From assembly GCF_036088315.1 (NCBI RefSeq), contig NZ_CP107996.1:2066501-2130500 (forward strand): a stretch of 64,000 bases of DNA, read 5' to 3'. Under the pieces are notes generated by a model. The model did not search any database, was not told the origin of the DNA, and saw only the letters and a list, made by a program, of their open reading frames with translations. Position 1 is the stretch's first letter; each line of letters starts with the position of its first letter. This document shows positions 9,408-18,969 of the stretch, piece after piece. A program made the translations under genes and the position numbers. This DNA comes from Streptomyces sp. NBC_00344. GTDB lineage: Bacteria > Actinomycetota > Actinomycetes > Streptomycetales > Streptomycetaceae.

Positions 9408-9635
9408 CTACTTGGCGTCGGAGCCGGCAGCCTTCTTGCCGAAGCGGGCCTCGAACCGGGCCACACGGCCACCGGTGTCGAGGATCTTCTGCTTGCCCGT
9501 GTAGAACGGGTGGCACTCGGAGCAGACCTCGGCGCGGATGGCGCCTTCGGAGAGGGTGCTGTGAGTGGTGAACGAGGCACCGCAGGTGCAGCTGACCTGG
9601 GTCTCGAAGTACTCGGGGTGGATCTCGCGCTTCAA
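9408..9635 (-). CDS. rpmE: 50S ribosomal protein L31, zinc-binding form
   Basis: L31 of the large ribosomal subunit, 75 residues. The start is a TTG at 9635: AGGAG lies 6 nt upstream and the protein then begins exactly as L31 does ([19 protein letters not shown]). A longer reading from an ATG at 9689 adds unrelated residues. The zinc ligands C16, C18, C38 and C41 are all present, making this the C+ form. In Streptomyces a zinc-free paralogue usually replaces this form when zinc is scarce; no Zur box can be called here with confidence. Confidence 0.95.
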   Translation of the reverse strand: MKREIHPEYFETQVSCTCGASFTTHSTLSEGAIRAEVCSECHPFYTGKQKILDTGGRVARFEARFGKKAAGSDAK

Positions 9636-9899
9636 GGTGTCTCCTAGTTTCGGGAGGGCACCGGGTCGTAAGGACGGAGTTGTCCACACGTGAACCGGGG
9701 CCGACGTACCAGTCTGCCAGGACTGGGCCGTCCTTCAAAATCTCGGACGATTGCCAGAACCATGGCCGGACCCGATCTATTCCGGCACCAGCGCGTGCCG
9801 CACGAGGCGGCTGCCGCCGGTTGTGGCGGCGGCAGCGGCAGCCGCCCGCCGGTCCCGTGGCGGGCGGCGTCAGCCCCGGCGGACACTGCCTGTCACACC

Positions 9900-11003
9900 C
9901 TAGGAACTGGTGACGACCTTGCTCGCGTCGCCCTGGTCACCCGCAGAGCCCTTGGTCGCGGATGCCGGGATCGGCTTGTCGTGCTTGAGGGCGGTCCATA
10001 TCTGCTGCGACTTCGCCTCGAGCGGGATCACCCGGTTGAGGTCGGTGGGGTCGTACTGGACCGGCATGGTGACCATGTCGGTCGAACCGGCCCCGATGCC
10101 CTTCAGACCGTTCGCGAAGGTCATCAGGCTCTTGACCGAGTTGATGTCGGAGTCGGTGGTGACCGTCTTCGTCGCGGTGTCGGCGAGGCTGTAGAGCTTC
10201 TTGGGGCTGGTGAAGATCCCCACGTGCTTGACCTGGTTGATCAGCGCCTTGATGAAGGCCTGCTGCAGCTGTATTCGCCCGAGGTCACTGCCGTCACCGA
10301 CGCCGTGCCGGGTGCGCACGAGCCCGAGGGCCTGCTCGCCGTTGAGAGTGTGGGTGCCCGCGTCGAGCTTCAGATGGCTCTTGTCGTCGTTGATCGACTT
10401 GCTGGTGGTGACCGGCACCCCGCCCAGGTCGTCGATGAGCGTCTGGAATCCGGAGAAGTCGACCTCCAGATAGTGGTCCATGCGGATCCCGGACATCTTC
10501 TCGACCGTCTTCACCGCGCAGGCCGGGCCGCCGCTCTCGTACGCCGTGTTGAACATGGTGTGATGCGCGCCACTGACCGTGCCGCCCTTGGACGTGGTGC
10601 AGTCCGGGCGGTTGACCAGGGTGTCACGCGGGATGGAGACGACGCTGGCCTTCTTGTGGCCCTGGTAGACATGGACGATCATCGCGGTGTCCGAGCGGGC
10701 GCCGCCCTGGTCCTTGCCGTACTTGCTGTTCGAGCCTGCCCGGGAGTCGGAGCCGAGGACGAGAATGTCCTGCGAGCCGTTGTCCACATTGCTGGGACGG
10801 TCCTTGCCGAGCTGGGCGTTGATGTCCACGCTCTTGAGGTTGCCGTCGAGCTTGAAGTAGACGAAGCCGAGCCCACCGCCGCCGAGGACGACGACACCTG
10901 CCGCCACCCATGCGGTGATGACCAGTGATCTGCGGCGTGCCGAAGGCTTTCTGCGGCGCTGGCCGCTGCCCCGTATTCGGCCGCCCGTCTGCCGCTCACC
11001 CAT
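9900..11003 (-). CDS. LytR-CpsA-Psr (LCP) family cell-wall glycopolymer transferase
   Basis: LCP proteins attach wall glycopolymers from lipid carriers to peptidoglycan on the outer face of the membrane. The start ATG at 11003 (MGERQTGGRIRG) has GGAGG just upstream and gives 367 residues. A basic cytoplasmic N terminus is followed by one membrane helix at about 28-52 (LVITAWVAAGVVVLGGGGLGF). The LCP domain follows, with DILVLGSDSR near 80, VSIPRDTLVN near 123, DHYLEVDFSGF near 177 and the arginine motif LVRTRHGVGDGSDLGRIQLQ near 232. An upstream in-frame ATG at 11057 is possible but lacks a ribosome site. Confidence 0.9.
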   Translation of the reverse strand: MGERQTGGRIRGSGQRRRKPSARRRSLVITAWVAAGVVVLGGGGLGFVYFKLDGNLKSVDINAQLGKDRPSNVDNGSQDILVLGSDSRAGSNSKYGKDQGGARSDTAMIVHVYQGHKKASVVSIPRDTLVNRPDCTTSKGGTVSGAHHTMFNTAYESGGPACAVKTVEKMSGIRMDHYLEVDFSGFQTLIDDLGGVPVTTSKSINDDKSHLKLDAGTHTLNGEQALGLVRTRHGVGDGSDLGRIQLQQAFIKALINQVKHVGIFTSPKKLYSLADTATKTVTTDSDINSVKSLMTFANGLKGIGAGSTDMVTMPVQYDPTDLNRVIPLEAKSQQIWTALKHDKPIPASATKGSAGDQGDASKVVTSS

Positions 11004-11359
11004 ATGTCCTCCAGCTCCTCGTGGTCCGACTGCCCCCTGCCGTGAAAGATGAGGCACGGTGCGCCGTCACTTGTGTGACGACGTGATTCGGAAAAGCGTT
11101 GCACAGCGACGGGCGGCCACGGCCCGTGAAGCAGTCGTCCGATTCGACAGGTCGGCTGTCGGAAAAACGTCTCTCACCTGGTGTTTCACAGAGAGACGCC
11201 GAGCTGTGCCGGTGCGGTTCCCGGACGCGGGCTGTGGTGAAGGTCTCGGTCGCGCCCGCACGGGTTCGAGGTCGCCCGTCGCCGCACCGGGGACAGAGCA
11301 AACCGGCCTGCCGCATCACTTCCGTGACGCGGCAGGCCGGTTGTCGTGTACTGCGGAGG
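11004..11359 (-). other. intergenic region between rho and the LCP gene
   Basis: No gene is supported in these 356 bases. The right end carries the strong hairpin that ends rho (listed separately). The rest is the upstream region of the LCP gene, in which I cannot call a convincing promoter. Confidence 0.5.
11301..11342 (-). terminator. terminator after rho
   Basis: A 14-bp perfect stem (11301-11314 with 11329-11342, arm AACCGGCCTGCCGC) has an inner TCAC/GTGA extension. It sits 18 nt past the rho stop codon and is well suited to end the rho transcript. Confidence 0.75.
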
Positions 11360-13414
11360 TCAGTCGTTGCCGTTGCCGGGCGAAGGTGTGGTCTTCGCGA
11401 TCTGCATCAGGAATTCGGCGTTCGACTTGGTCTTCTTCATCTTGTCCAGCAGCAGCTCGATCGCCTGCTGCGAGTCGAGTGCGTGCAGCACCCTGCGCAG
11501 CTTCCAAACGATGGCGAGCTCCTCCGAGTTGAGGAGGATCTCTTCCTTACGCGTACCGGACGGGTCGACGTCCACGGCGGGGAAGATGCGCTTGTCGGCG
11601 AGCTTCCGGTCGAGCTTGAGCTCCATGTTGCCGGTGCCCTTGAACTCCTCGAAGATCACCTCGTCCATCCGCGAACCGGTCTCGACCAGCGCGGTGGCGA
11701 GGATGGTCAGCGAACCGCCGTCCTCGATGTTCCGCGCGGCACCGAAGAAGCGCTTCGGCGGGTAGAGCGCCGTCGAGTCGACACCACCGGAGAGGATGCG
11801 GCCGGAGGCCGGGGCCGCCAGGTTGTACGCACGGCCCAGGCGGGTGATCGAGTCGAGCAGCACGACCACGTCGTGACCGAGCTCGACGAGACGCTTGGCG
11901 CGCTCGATGGCCAGCTCGGCGACGGTGGTGTGGTCCTCGGCGGGACGGTCGAAGGTCGAGGAGATGACCTCGCCCTTCACCGACCGCTGCATGTCGGTGA
12001 CTTCCTCGGGCCGCTCGTCGACGAGGACGACCATCAGGTGGCATTCGGGGTTGTTGACCGTGATCGCGTTGGCGATGGCCTGCATGATCATGGTCTTACC
12101 GGTCTTCGGCGGGGCCACGATCAGACCACGCTGGCCCTTGCCGATCGGCGCCACCAGGTCGATGATCCGGGTGGTCAGTACGCCCGGGTCGGTCTCCAGA
12201 CGGAGGCGGTCCTGGGGGTACAGCGGGGTCAGCTTCTGGAACTCCGGGCGCCCGCGCCCGGATTCGGCCGCCATGCCGTTCGCCGAGTCGAGACGGACCA
12301 GCGCGTTGAACTTCTCGCGCCGCTCGCCGTCCTTCGGCTGGCGGACCGCACCGGTGACGTGGTCACCCTTGCGCAGACCGTTCTTGCGGACCTGGGCGAG
12401 CGAGACATACACGTCGTTCGGCCCCGGCAGGTAGCCGGAGGTCCGGATGAAGGCGTAGTTGTCCAGGATGTCCAGGATTCCCGCGACGGGAATCAGTACG
12501 TCGTCGTCCGCGACCTGGGGCGCCTCACCGAACTCCTCGCGGCCACGACGGCCACGACGGTCGCGGTACCGTCCGCGGCGACCGCGGCGACCGCCCTCGA
12601 AGTCGTCGTCGTTCTCGTCGGCACGCGGGCCGCTGCCCTGGTTGCCCTGGTTGCCCTGGCGCTGCGGACGCTGTCCGCCGCCCTGCTGCTCCTCGCCCTT
12701 GCCCCCGCGGTCACGGCGGTCGCGGTTGCCGCGCTCACCGCGCTCCTGGCGGTCACCGCGGTCCTGACGCTCACCGCGCTCCTGGCGGTCGCCCCGGTCC
12801 TGGCGGTCACGGCGCTGGCCGCGGTCCTGGCGGTCACCACGACGGCCCTCGGCGGTGTCGGTGGCCGTCTCGGCCTTGGCCTCGGCCGGAGCCTCGGTCT
12901 TCACGTCGGTGGCCGCGGAGCGGTTCTCGGCCTTGGCGGCCTTCGTCTCGGCGGCGGCGGTCGCGCTCTCGGGGCTGCCCGCCTGCGCGGTGGCCCTGCG
13001 GCGACGGCGCTCGCCGGCCGGCTGATCGTCACTCGCCGGCTGGCCGGGAATGTCGATCTGCTGCTGCGCGGCGGACTTCTCCGCTGCCGCGGGCTCGTCG
13101 CCCGTGCGGGACTTGGAAGTGGCGCGGCGCTTCGGCTTGGCCTCTGCGGTCTCGGCGGCCGGGGCGCTCTTCGGCGCGGAAGAACCGGCCTGCGCCTCCT
13201 TGATGACCTCGATCAGCTGGCTCTTGCGCATACGCGCGGTGCCCCTGATGCCGAGGCCGGACGCGACCTGCTGCAGCTCGGCCAGGACCATGCCGTCGAG
13301 GCCGGTGCCGGAGCGGCGGCGCCGCGTGGTACTGCCGGTGGCAGCACCGGCGGCGGACGCGGCGTCGACAGACTTGTCGGCGGTCGCGCCCATCAGATCG
13401 GTGGTGTCGCTCAC
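11360..13414 (-). CDS. rho: transcription termination factor Rho (long actinobacterial form)
   Basis: Rho is the hexameric RNA helicase that ends transcription of untranslated RNA. At 684 residues it is much longer than the E. coli protein (419), as is usual in high-GC Gram-positives. The Rho N-terminal helical domain covers about 36-76. A disordered insertion follows, with an acidic/Ala-rich part (about 80-190) and a block dense in DRQ, RGE and RRG near residues 190-240, which should strengthen RNA binding. The cold-shock RNA-binding fold and ATPase core follow, with Walker A at about residues 424-438 ([17 protein letters not shown]). The usual PPKAGKT reads PPKTGKT here. Confidence 0.95.
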   Translation of the reverse strand: MSDTTDLMGATADKSVDAASAAGAATGSTTRRRRSGTGLDGMVLAELQQVASGLGIRGTARMRKSQLIEVIKEAQAGSSAPKSAPAAETAEAKPKRRATSKSRTGDEPAAAEKSAAQQQIDIPGQPASDDQPAGERRRRRATAQAGSPESATAAAETKAAKAENRSAATDVKTEAPAEAKAETATDTAEGRRGDRQDRGQRRDRQDRGDRQERGERQDRGDRQERGERGNRDRRDRGGKGEEQQGGGQRPQRQGNQGNQGSGPRADENDDDFEGGRRGRRGRYRDRRGRRGREEFGEAPQVADDDVLIPVAGILDILDNYAFIRTSGYLPGPNDVYVSLAQVRKNGLRKGDHVTGAVRQPKDGERREKFNALVRLDSANGMAAESGRGRPEFQKLTPLYPQDRLRLETDPGVLTTRIIDLVAPIGKGQRGLIVAPPKTGKTMIMQAIANAITVNNPECHLMVVLVDERPEEVTDMQRSVKGEVISSTFDRPAEDHTTVAELAIERAKRLVELGHDVVVLLDSITRLGRAYNLAAPASGRILSGGVDSTALYPPKRFFGAARNIEDGGSLTILATALVETGSRMDEVIFEEFKGTGNMELKLDRKLADKRIFPAVDVDPSGTRKEEILLNSEELAIVWKLRRVLHALDSQQAIELLLDKMKKTKSNAEFLMQIAKTTPSPGNGND
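12690..12850 (-). repeat. degenerate Arg/Gly/Asp/Gln/Glu repeat inside rho
   Basis: This part of rho encodes imperfect copies of DRQ-RG(D/E)-RQE/RG units, visible in DNA as repeats built on cggtcctggcggtcac-like units. It is an in-frame low-complexity RNA-binding tract, not a separate element. Confidence 0.7.
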
Positions 13415-13763
13415 GAAGGGTCCTTCCCTGGAGCGGACGTCGGCCTGTCTGGCACGGCGACCGGTTGTGCTGTCCGGCTGCGGTCCGTGATCTTCAGATC
13501 GTGAACCGAGTCCGGGGCGGTGGTCCGCCGGGGTACGGCGGAGGACATAACGTGCTTGGGGTCCGGCAGAGGCCGGTTCCGGAGCGTGCTCGCAACTGCT
13601 CAGGCAGGCTGCTCAGGCAGTTGGGGAGGCTCCCGGAAGGAAATGCGGTCCCTGATGGGGACACGAAGCACCGCGTCGCAAGGACGTCGAGTGCTGACTT
13701 GAGGTTAACACTACCGGATCCAGCAAATATTCCCCCTCTCGTTCACCGGCAATCGGGCGCTCC
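13415..13763 (-). other. upstream region of rho
   Basis: A 349-base gap lies between thrB and rho with no supportable gene. On the minus strand an AT-richer island near 13695-13735 contains GGTAGTGTTAACC, whose TAGTGT fits a TANNNT -10 box. That would give rho a leader of about 290 nt, long enough for the autoregulation known for rho elsewhere. This is a weak prediction. Confidence 0.4.
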
Positions 13764-14681
13764 CTATGTGCCCAGCGGCAGGACGCTCGCACCCGAGGCG
13801 TCGAGCGGCAGCCGGTTGGCGGCCCACCCTTCGCCGGCCAGCCGTGCGACCTTGTCGGCCGCACCGTTCTCGACCAGCGCGAGCACCGTGGGGCCCGCGC
13901 CGGAGATGACCGCGGGGACGCCGTCCGCCCGCAGCCGGTTGACCAGGGCCACGCTCTCGGGCATCGCCGGAGCACGGTATTCCTGGTGGATTCGGTCCTC
14001 TGTGGCGGCGAGCAACAGCTCGGGGCGCCTGGTCAGCGCCTCGACGAGCAGGGCCGCACGGCCCGCGTTGGCAGCCGCGTCCACATGGGGGACGGTCCGC
14101 GGAAGAAGTCCCCTCGCGGTCTCGGTGAGCACCGGTCTACTGGGGACGAAAGCCACCGGAACAATGGATTCCGCGGGCTCCATCCTGATCGCGCGAGCCG
14201 CTCCCCCGTCGGTCCAGGCGAGTGTGAAGCCGCCGAGCAGACAGGCGGCCACGTTGTCGGGATGTCCCTCGATCTCGGTGGCGAGCTCCAGCAGGGCCTC
14301 GTCGTCCAGCTTCTCCGCGCCGCCTATGGTCACCGCCCGGGCGGCGACGATTCCGGCACAGATGGCGGCGGACGAGGAGCCGAGGCCGCGGCCGTGCGGG
14401 ATGCGGTTGGCGCAGACGACTTCGAGGCCGCGCGGCTGCCCGCCCAGCAGGTCGAAGGCGGTGCGCAGCGACCGTACGAGGAGGTGTTGCTCGCCGCGGG
14501 GAAGCGTGTCGGCTCCCTCGCCTGCGATGTCGACATGCAGACCGGAGTCGGCGACCCGGACGACGACGTCGTCGTACAGCCCCAGCGACAGGCCGAAGGC
14601 ATCGAAGCCCGGCCCGAGGTTGGCGCTGGAGGCAGGCGTGCGCACCCGGACGGCGGCGGCACGGAATGCGGGACCGGCCAT
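13764..14681 (-). CDS. thrB: homoserine kinase
   Basis: ThrB phosphorylates homoserine with ATP, the step before threonine synthase. The start ATG at 14681 (MAGPAFRAAAVRVRTPASSANLGPG) gives 305 residues, normal for this GHMP kinase. The ATP-binding motif P95-HGRGLGSSSAAICAG is intact. An open frame continues upstream to 15035, but that stretch is not protein-like. thrB is separated from thrC by about 410 bases. Confidence 0.95.
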   Translation of the reverse strand: MAGPAFRAAAVRVRTPASSANLGPGFDAFGLSLGLYDDVVVRVADSGLHVDIAGEGADTLPRGEQHLLVRSLRTAFDLLGGQPRGLEVVCANRIPHGRGLGSSSAAICAGIVAARAVTIGGAEKLDDEALLELATEIEGHPDNVAACLLGGFTLAWTDGGAARAIRMEPAESIVPVAFVPSRPVLTETARGLLPRTVPHVDAAANAGRAALLVEALTRRPELLLAATEDRIHQEYRAPAMPESVALVNRLRADGVPAVISGAGPTVLALVENGAADKVARLAGEGWAANRLPLDASGASVLPLGT

Positions 14682-15091
14682 CGCTCTGACGACTCTCCTT
14701 GTGAGACTGCAAGTCCTGTTTCGACTGCGTGATTTCTGCTGCGGGGTGTCTGCTGCGTTCCCGGAGGGTTCAACCCTCCGGAGCCCTGACCGGGCCACCC
14801 TACGGGCATCCTGGGGCGGGCACGGCAACAACACCGCGGCATATGCGGCGGGGTGGGTTGAGTACAGCTTATCGAAGGAAGGTTCTCCCGCGACATAGGG
14901 CGCACAGGAGGCGCACGATGCGTGTCGCAGGCCGCCTGTGCGCCTTTCAACCAAACGGGGCGCTGCGACTCCTCGGCCGTGACAGGCGGTGCGTCCACCG
15001 AATGGGCGGACGCTGCCTGCCGCGGCCGGCGCCATGGCCTCTCGTCCGGATCGTGCCGGGCTCGCCGGCCTGATCCGGGATCGGAGAAGAC
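14682..15091 (-). other. intergenic region between thrC and thrB
   Basis: No gene is supported in these 410 bases. The main feature is the inverted repeat at 14899-14944 (listed separately). The distance suggests that thrB has its own promoter, although hom, thrC and thrB belong to one pathway. Confidence 0.5.
14899..14944 (-). terminator. inverted repeat, candidate terminator/attenuator after thrC
   Basis: Arms GGCGCACAGG (14899-14908) and CCTGTGCGCC (14935-14944) are perfectly complementary, and inner bases can extend the stem (GCGCACG with CGTGTCGC). The structure lies between thrC and thrB. On the plus side it is followed by TTT, so its direction is uncertain. Confidence 0.45.
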
Positions 15092-16162
15092 CTAGGCGAG
15101 CCCGAGACGCTCAGCGGCCACGACGGCGTCCACCGGGACGGTGACCGGCTGAGGGGCGCCCGCGACGGCCCAGTCCGGGTCCTTGAGGCCGTTGCCGGTG
15201 ACCGTGCACACGATCTTCTGGCCGCGGTCGACCTTGCCCTCCTCGGCGGCCTTCAGCAGGCCGGCCACCGAAGCGGCCGAGGCCGGCTCCACGAAGACAC
15301 CTTCCTGGGAGGCCAACAGCCGGTAGGCAGACAGGATGTGACGGTCAGTCACCTCGTCGATGGCGCCACCCGACTCGTCCCGGGCCGCCAGCGCGTACTG
15401 CCAGGAGGCCGGGTTGCCGATCCGGATCGCGGTCGCGATCGTGGACGGGTCCTTGACGATCTCGCCCCGCACGATCGGAGCGGATCCCGACGCCTGGAAG
15501 CCCCACATCCGGGGCGCGTGGGTGGCGAGACCGTCCGCCGCGTACTCCTTGTAGCCCTTCCAGTACGCGGTGATGTTGCCCGCATTGCCGACCGGCAGCA
15601 CATGGATGTCGGGGGCGTCGCCGAGCGCGTCGACGATCTCGAAGGCACCGGTCTTCTGGCCTTCGATACGGGAGGGGTTGACCGAATTGACCAGCGCCAC
15701 CGGGTAGTTGTCCGAGAGCGAGCGGGCCAGCGTCAGACAGTCGTCGAAGTTGCCGTCGACCTGGAGGATCTTCGCGCCGTGGACCAGCGCCTGACCCATC
15801 TTGCCCAGCGCGATCTTCCCCCGCGGCACCAGGACCGCGCAGACCATGCCGGCGCGCACGGCGTATGCGGCGGCCGAAGCGGAGGTGTTACCGGTGGAGG
15901 CGCAGATGACCGCCTGCGCGCCCGCCTCCTTCGCATGGCTGATCGCCATGGTCATACCGCGGTCCTTGAAGGACCCGGTGGGGTTGGCGCCCTCGACCTT
16001 GAGGTGCACCTCACAGCCCGTACGCTCGGAAAGGACCTGAGCGGGAACGAGCGGCGTGCCTCCCTCACGGAGCGTGACGACGGGCGTCGCCTCCGTGACC
16101 GGAAGGCGGTGCCGGTACTCCTCGATGATGCCGCGCCACTGGTGGGTGCCCTGGCTGGTCAT
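15092..16162 (-). CDS. thrC: threonine synthase
   Basis: This PLP enzyme converts O-phosphohomoserine to threonine. The 356 residues are normal for the short actinobacterial type. The cofactor lysine is K66 in [11 protein letters not shown]; phosphate-binding GNAGN near residue 192 and [14 protein letters not shown] near 88-101 are also present. It starts 6 nt after the hom stop codon, so hom and thrC form a tight operon. Confidence 0.96.
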   Translation of the reverse strand: MTSQGTHQWRGIIEEYRHRLPVTEATPVVTLREGGTPLVPAQVLSERTGCEVHLKVEGANPTGSFKDRGMTMAISHAKEAGAQAVICASTGNTSASAAAYAVRAGMVCAVLVPRGKIALGKMGQALVHGAKILQVDGNFDDCLTLARSLSDNYPVALVNSVNPSRIEGQKTGAFEIVDALGDAPDIHVLPVGNAGNITAYWKGYKEYAADGLATHAPRMWGFQASGSAPIVRGEIVKDPSTIATAIRIGNPASWQYALAARDESGGAIDEVTDRHILSAYRLLASQEGVFVEPASAASVAGLLKAAEEGKVDRGQKIVCTVTGNGLKDPDWAVAGAPQPVTVPVDAVVAAERLGLA

Positions 16163-16168
16163 GGGTCC

Positions 16169-17470
16169 TTACTCCCCTTCAACACGCATGATGCTGGCGA
16201 CACCGCGCACGGTGTCGAGCTTGCGCAGCGCCTCGACGGTCCCGGAAAGGGCGGCGTCGGGCGCGCGGTGGGTGACGACGACGAGAGAGGCCTCGCCGCC
16301 TCCGTCCTGTCGGCCCTGCTGGCGCACCGTGTCGATCGATACGCCCTGCTCGGCGAAGACCGTAGCAACCTGGGCGAGAACGCCCGGCTTGTCGGCCACG
16401 TCGAGACTGATGTGGTACCGCGTGATCACGTCGCCCATCGGGCTGACCGGCAGACGTGTGTACGCGGACTCGCCGGGGCCGGTGGCCCCGCCCAGCGTGT
16501 TGCGGCAGACCGCCACCAGGTCGCCGAGGACCGCGGACGCGGTCGGCGAACCACCGGCGCCGGGGCCGTAGAACATCAGTTGCCCGGCCGCGTCGGCCTC
16601 GACGAAGACCGCGTTGTACGCCTCGCGGACCGATGCCAGCGGGTGGCTGAGCGGGATCATCGCGGGGTGGACGCGGGCGGTGACGGACTTCCCGTCGGCC
16701 GCGCGCTCACAGATGGCGAGGAGTTTGACGGTGCAGCCCATGCGTTTCGCGGACGCGATGTCGGCCGCTGTCACCTCGGTGAGGCCCTCGCGGTGGACGT
16801 CGTCGAGGCGCACCCGGGTGTGGAAGGCGATACCGGCCAGGATCGCGGCCTTGGCCGCGGCGTCGAAGCCCTCGACGTCGGCGGTGGGGTCTGCCTCCGC
16901 GTAGCCGAGAGCCGTGGCCTCGTCGAGCGCCTCGGAGTACCCGGCGCCGGTGGTGTCCATCTTGTCGAGGATGAAGTTGGTGGTGCCGTTGACGATGCCC
17001 AGAATGCGGTTCACCTTGTCGCCCGCGAGCGATTCGCGCAGCGGACGCACCAGCGGGATCGCACCGGCGACGGCGGCCTCGTAGTAGAGGTCCCTGCCGT
17101 GCTCCTGCGCGGCCGCGTGCAGGGCGGCGCCGTCCTTGGCGAGCAGCGCCTTGTTGGCGGACACCACGCTCGCGCCGTGCTCGAAGGCGGTGGTGATCAG
17201 CGCCCTGGCGGGCTCGATCCCACCGATGACCTCGACCACCACGTCGATGTCGCCGCGTTTGACCAGGGCCATCGCGTCGGTGGTGATGAGAGCGGGGTCG
17301 ATGCCCTCGCGGGCCTTGGAGGGACGGCGGACGGCCACTCCGGCCAGCTCGACGGGGGCACCGATGCGCGCCGTGAGGTCGTCGGCGTGCGTCGTCATGA
17401 TGCGGGCCACCTCTGAGCCGACCACTCCACAGCCCAGCAGCGCCACCTTCAGCGGACGCGTACGCATCAT
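16169..17470 (-). CDS. hom: homoserine dehydrogenase
   Basis: This enzyme reduces aspartate semialdehyde to homoserine with NAD(P)H, the branch point to threonine and methionine. The N-terminal nucleotide fold carries LLGCGVVGSEVA at about 11-22. The middle catalytic region carries GIVNGTTNFIL and AYAEADPTADVEG-like sequence. The C-terminal part from about residue 350 (YHISLDVADKPGVLAQVA) is an ACT regulatory domain, as expected for threonine feedback. There are 433 residues. The protein starts with two ATGs (17470, 17467), and GAGG fits the second slightly better. Confidence 0.96.
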   Translation of the reverse strand: MMRTRPLKVALLGCGVVGSEVARIMTTHADDLTARIGAPVELAGVAVRRPSKAREGIDPALITTDAMALVKRGDIDVVVEVIGGIEPARALITTAFEHGASVVSANKALLAKDGAALHAAAQEHGRDLYYEAAVAGAIPLVRPLRESLAGDKVNRILGIVNGTTNFILDKMDTTGAGYSEALDEATALGYAEADPTADVEGFDAAAKAAILAGIAFHTRVRLDDVHREGLTEVTAADIASAKRMGCTVKLLAICERAADGKSVTARVHPAMIPLSHPLASVREAYNAVFVEADAAGQLMFYGPGAGGSPTASAVLGDLVAVCRNTLGGATGPGESAYTRLPVSPMGDVITRYHISLDVADKPGVLAQVATVFAEQGVSIDTVRQQGRQDGGGEASLVVVTHRAPDAALSGTVEALRKLDTVRGVASIMRVEGE

Positions 17471-17565
17471 CCGACCTCACTTCTCATACTTCTACGGTGT
17501 GGACCAGTCTCACTCACCGGACGGGAGTTTCTATCCCCTGTCCGGATTGTGAGACGACTATTTCA

Positions 17566-18957
17566 CTAGCCGACATCGAGGCGCAGGAGATCCTCCTCCG
17601 TCTCACGCCGGACGATCACCCGTGCCGCGCCGTCCTTCACGGCGACGACCGGCGGGCGCAGTGCGTGGTTGTAGTTGCTGGCCATGGAGCGGCAGTACGC
17701 ACCGGTGGCGGGGACGGCGAGCAGATCGCCCGGTGCGAGATCGGCCGGCAGGAACGCGTCCTTCACCACGATGTCCCCGCTCTCACAGTGCTTCCCGACG
17801 ACCCGGACCAGCATGGGCTCGGCGGTCGAGGTACGCGAGACCAGCGCGACGCTGTACTCGGCGTCGTAGAGGGCGGTGCGGATGTTGTCGGACATCCCGC
17901 CGTCGACGCTGACATAGGTCCGCAGGCCCTCGAGCGGCTTGATGGTGCCGACCTCGTACAGCGTGAAGGCGGTGGGCCCCACGATGGCGCGCCCCGGCTC
18001 GACGGAGATCCGCGGGGTGGCAAGCCCCGCCGACTCGCACTCCCGGGTGACGATCTCGCCGAGCGCCTTGGCGATCTCGTGCGGCTCACGGGGGTCGTCC
18101 TCCGTGGTGTAGGCGATTCCGAGGCCGCCGCCGAGGTCGATCTCGGGCAGCTCGACCCCGTGCTCGTCGCGGATGTCGGCGAGCAGCTGGACCACTCGTC
18201 GCGCGGAGACCTCGAAGCCCGCCATGTCGAAGATCTGTGACCCGATGTGCGAGTGGATCCCGATGAGTTCCAGCCCGTCCAGCTTCAGCGCCCGGCGGAC
18301 GGCTTCCGCCGCCTGACCGTCGGCGAGCTGGATCCCGAACTTCTGGTCCTCGTGCGCGGTGGCGATGAACTCGTGGGTGTGCGCCTCGACGCCGACCGTA
18401 ACCCGGATCTGCACCGGCTGGCGCTTGCCGCGGCTCTGGGCGATGTGCGCGACCCGGACGATCTCCTGGAAGGAGTCGAGCACGATCCGCCCGACACCGG
18501 CGTCGACGGCCCGCTCGATCTCGCCGGTGGTCTTGTTGTTTCCGTGGAAGGCGATCCGCTCGGCAGGCATCCCGGCGTCCAGGGCGGTGGTCAGCTCACC
18601 GCCGGAGCAGACGTCGAGGTTGAGCCCCTCTTCCCTGAGCCACTTCACGACGGCCCGGGACAGGAAGGCCTTCCCGGCGTAGAACACATCGGCGTCCTGC
18701 CCGAAGGCCTCGGCCCAGGCCCGGCAGCGGGCGCGGAAGTCGGCCTCGTCCAGGAAGTAGGCGGGGGTGCCGAACTCCTCGGCCAGCCGGGTGACTTCGA
18801 TCCCGCCGACGGTGACGACCCCGTCGCTGTCGCGGCCGACGGTACGGGCCCAGACCTTCTCGTCCAGGGAGTTGAGGTCCTCGGCAGGGGCGGAGTAGTG
18901 CCCCTCGGTGTAGACATCGGCGTGCCGGGGCCCGGCGGGGTGTGCGGAACGGCTCAT
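17566..18957 (-). CDS. lysA: diaminopimelate decarboxylase
   Basis: LysA decarboxylates meso-diaminopimelate to lysine, the last step of the pathway. It is a fold-type III PLP enzyme of 463 residues. The cofactor lysine is in FYAGKAFLS (about K96), the phosphate-binding loop is LGGGLGIAY, and the active-site cysteine motif near the C terminus reads GKHCESGD. It lies 12 nt downstream of nrtL and about 95 nt upstream of hom, so the aspartate-family genes lie together. Confidence 0.96.
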   Translation of the reverse strand: MSRSAHPAGPRHADVYTEGHYSAPAEDLNSLDEKVWARTVGRDSDGVVTVGGIEVTRLAEEFGTPAYFLDEADFRARCRAWAEAFGQDADVFYAGKAFLSRAVVKWLREEGLNLDVCSGGELTTALDAGMPAERIAFHGNNKTTGEIERAVDAGVGRIVLDSFQEIVRVAHIAQSRGKRQPVQIRVTVGVEAHTHEFIATAHEDQKFGIQLADGQAAEAVRRALKLDGLELIGIHSHIGSQIFDMAGFEVSARRVVQLLADIRDEHGVELPEIDLGGGLGIAYTTEDDPREPHEIAKALGEIVTRECESAGLATPRISVEPGRAIVGPTAFTLYEVGTIKPLEGLRTYVSVDGGMSDNIRTALYDAEYSVALVSRTSTAEPMLVRVVGKHCESGDIVVKDAFLPADLAPGDLLAVPATGAYCRSMASNYNHALRPPVVAVKDGAARVIVRRETEEDLLRLDVG

Positions 18958-18969
18958 CTCTTCGCTCTT

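Noticed and set aside
12690..12850. Regular short repeats that could suggest a CRISPR array
   Set aside because: The units are in frame inside rho, have no unique spacers and encode the known Arg-rich insertion.
11099..13504. An 801-codon open frame antisense to rho
   Set aside because: It mirrors the high-GC rho gene; its translation is low-complexity Leu/Ala/Val and Arg with no domain, and rho on the other strand is certain.
15338..17416. A 692-codon open frame antisense to thrC and hom
   Set aside because: It spans two certain genes and shows no recognisable domain.
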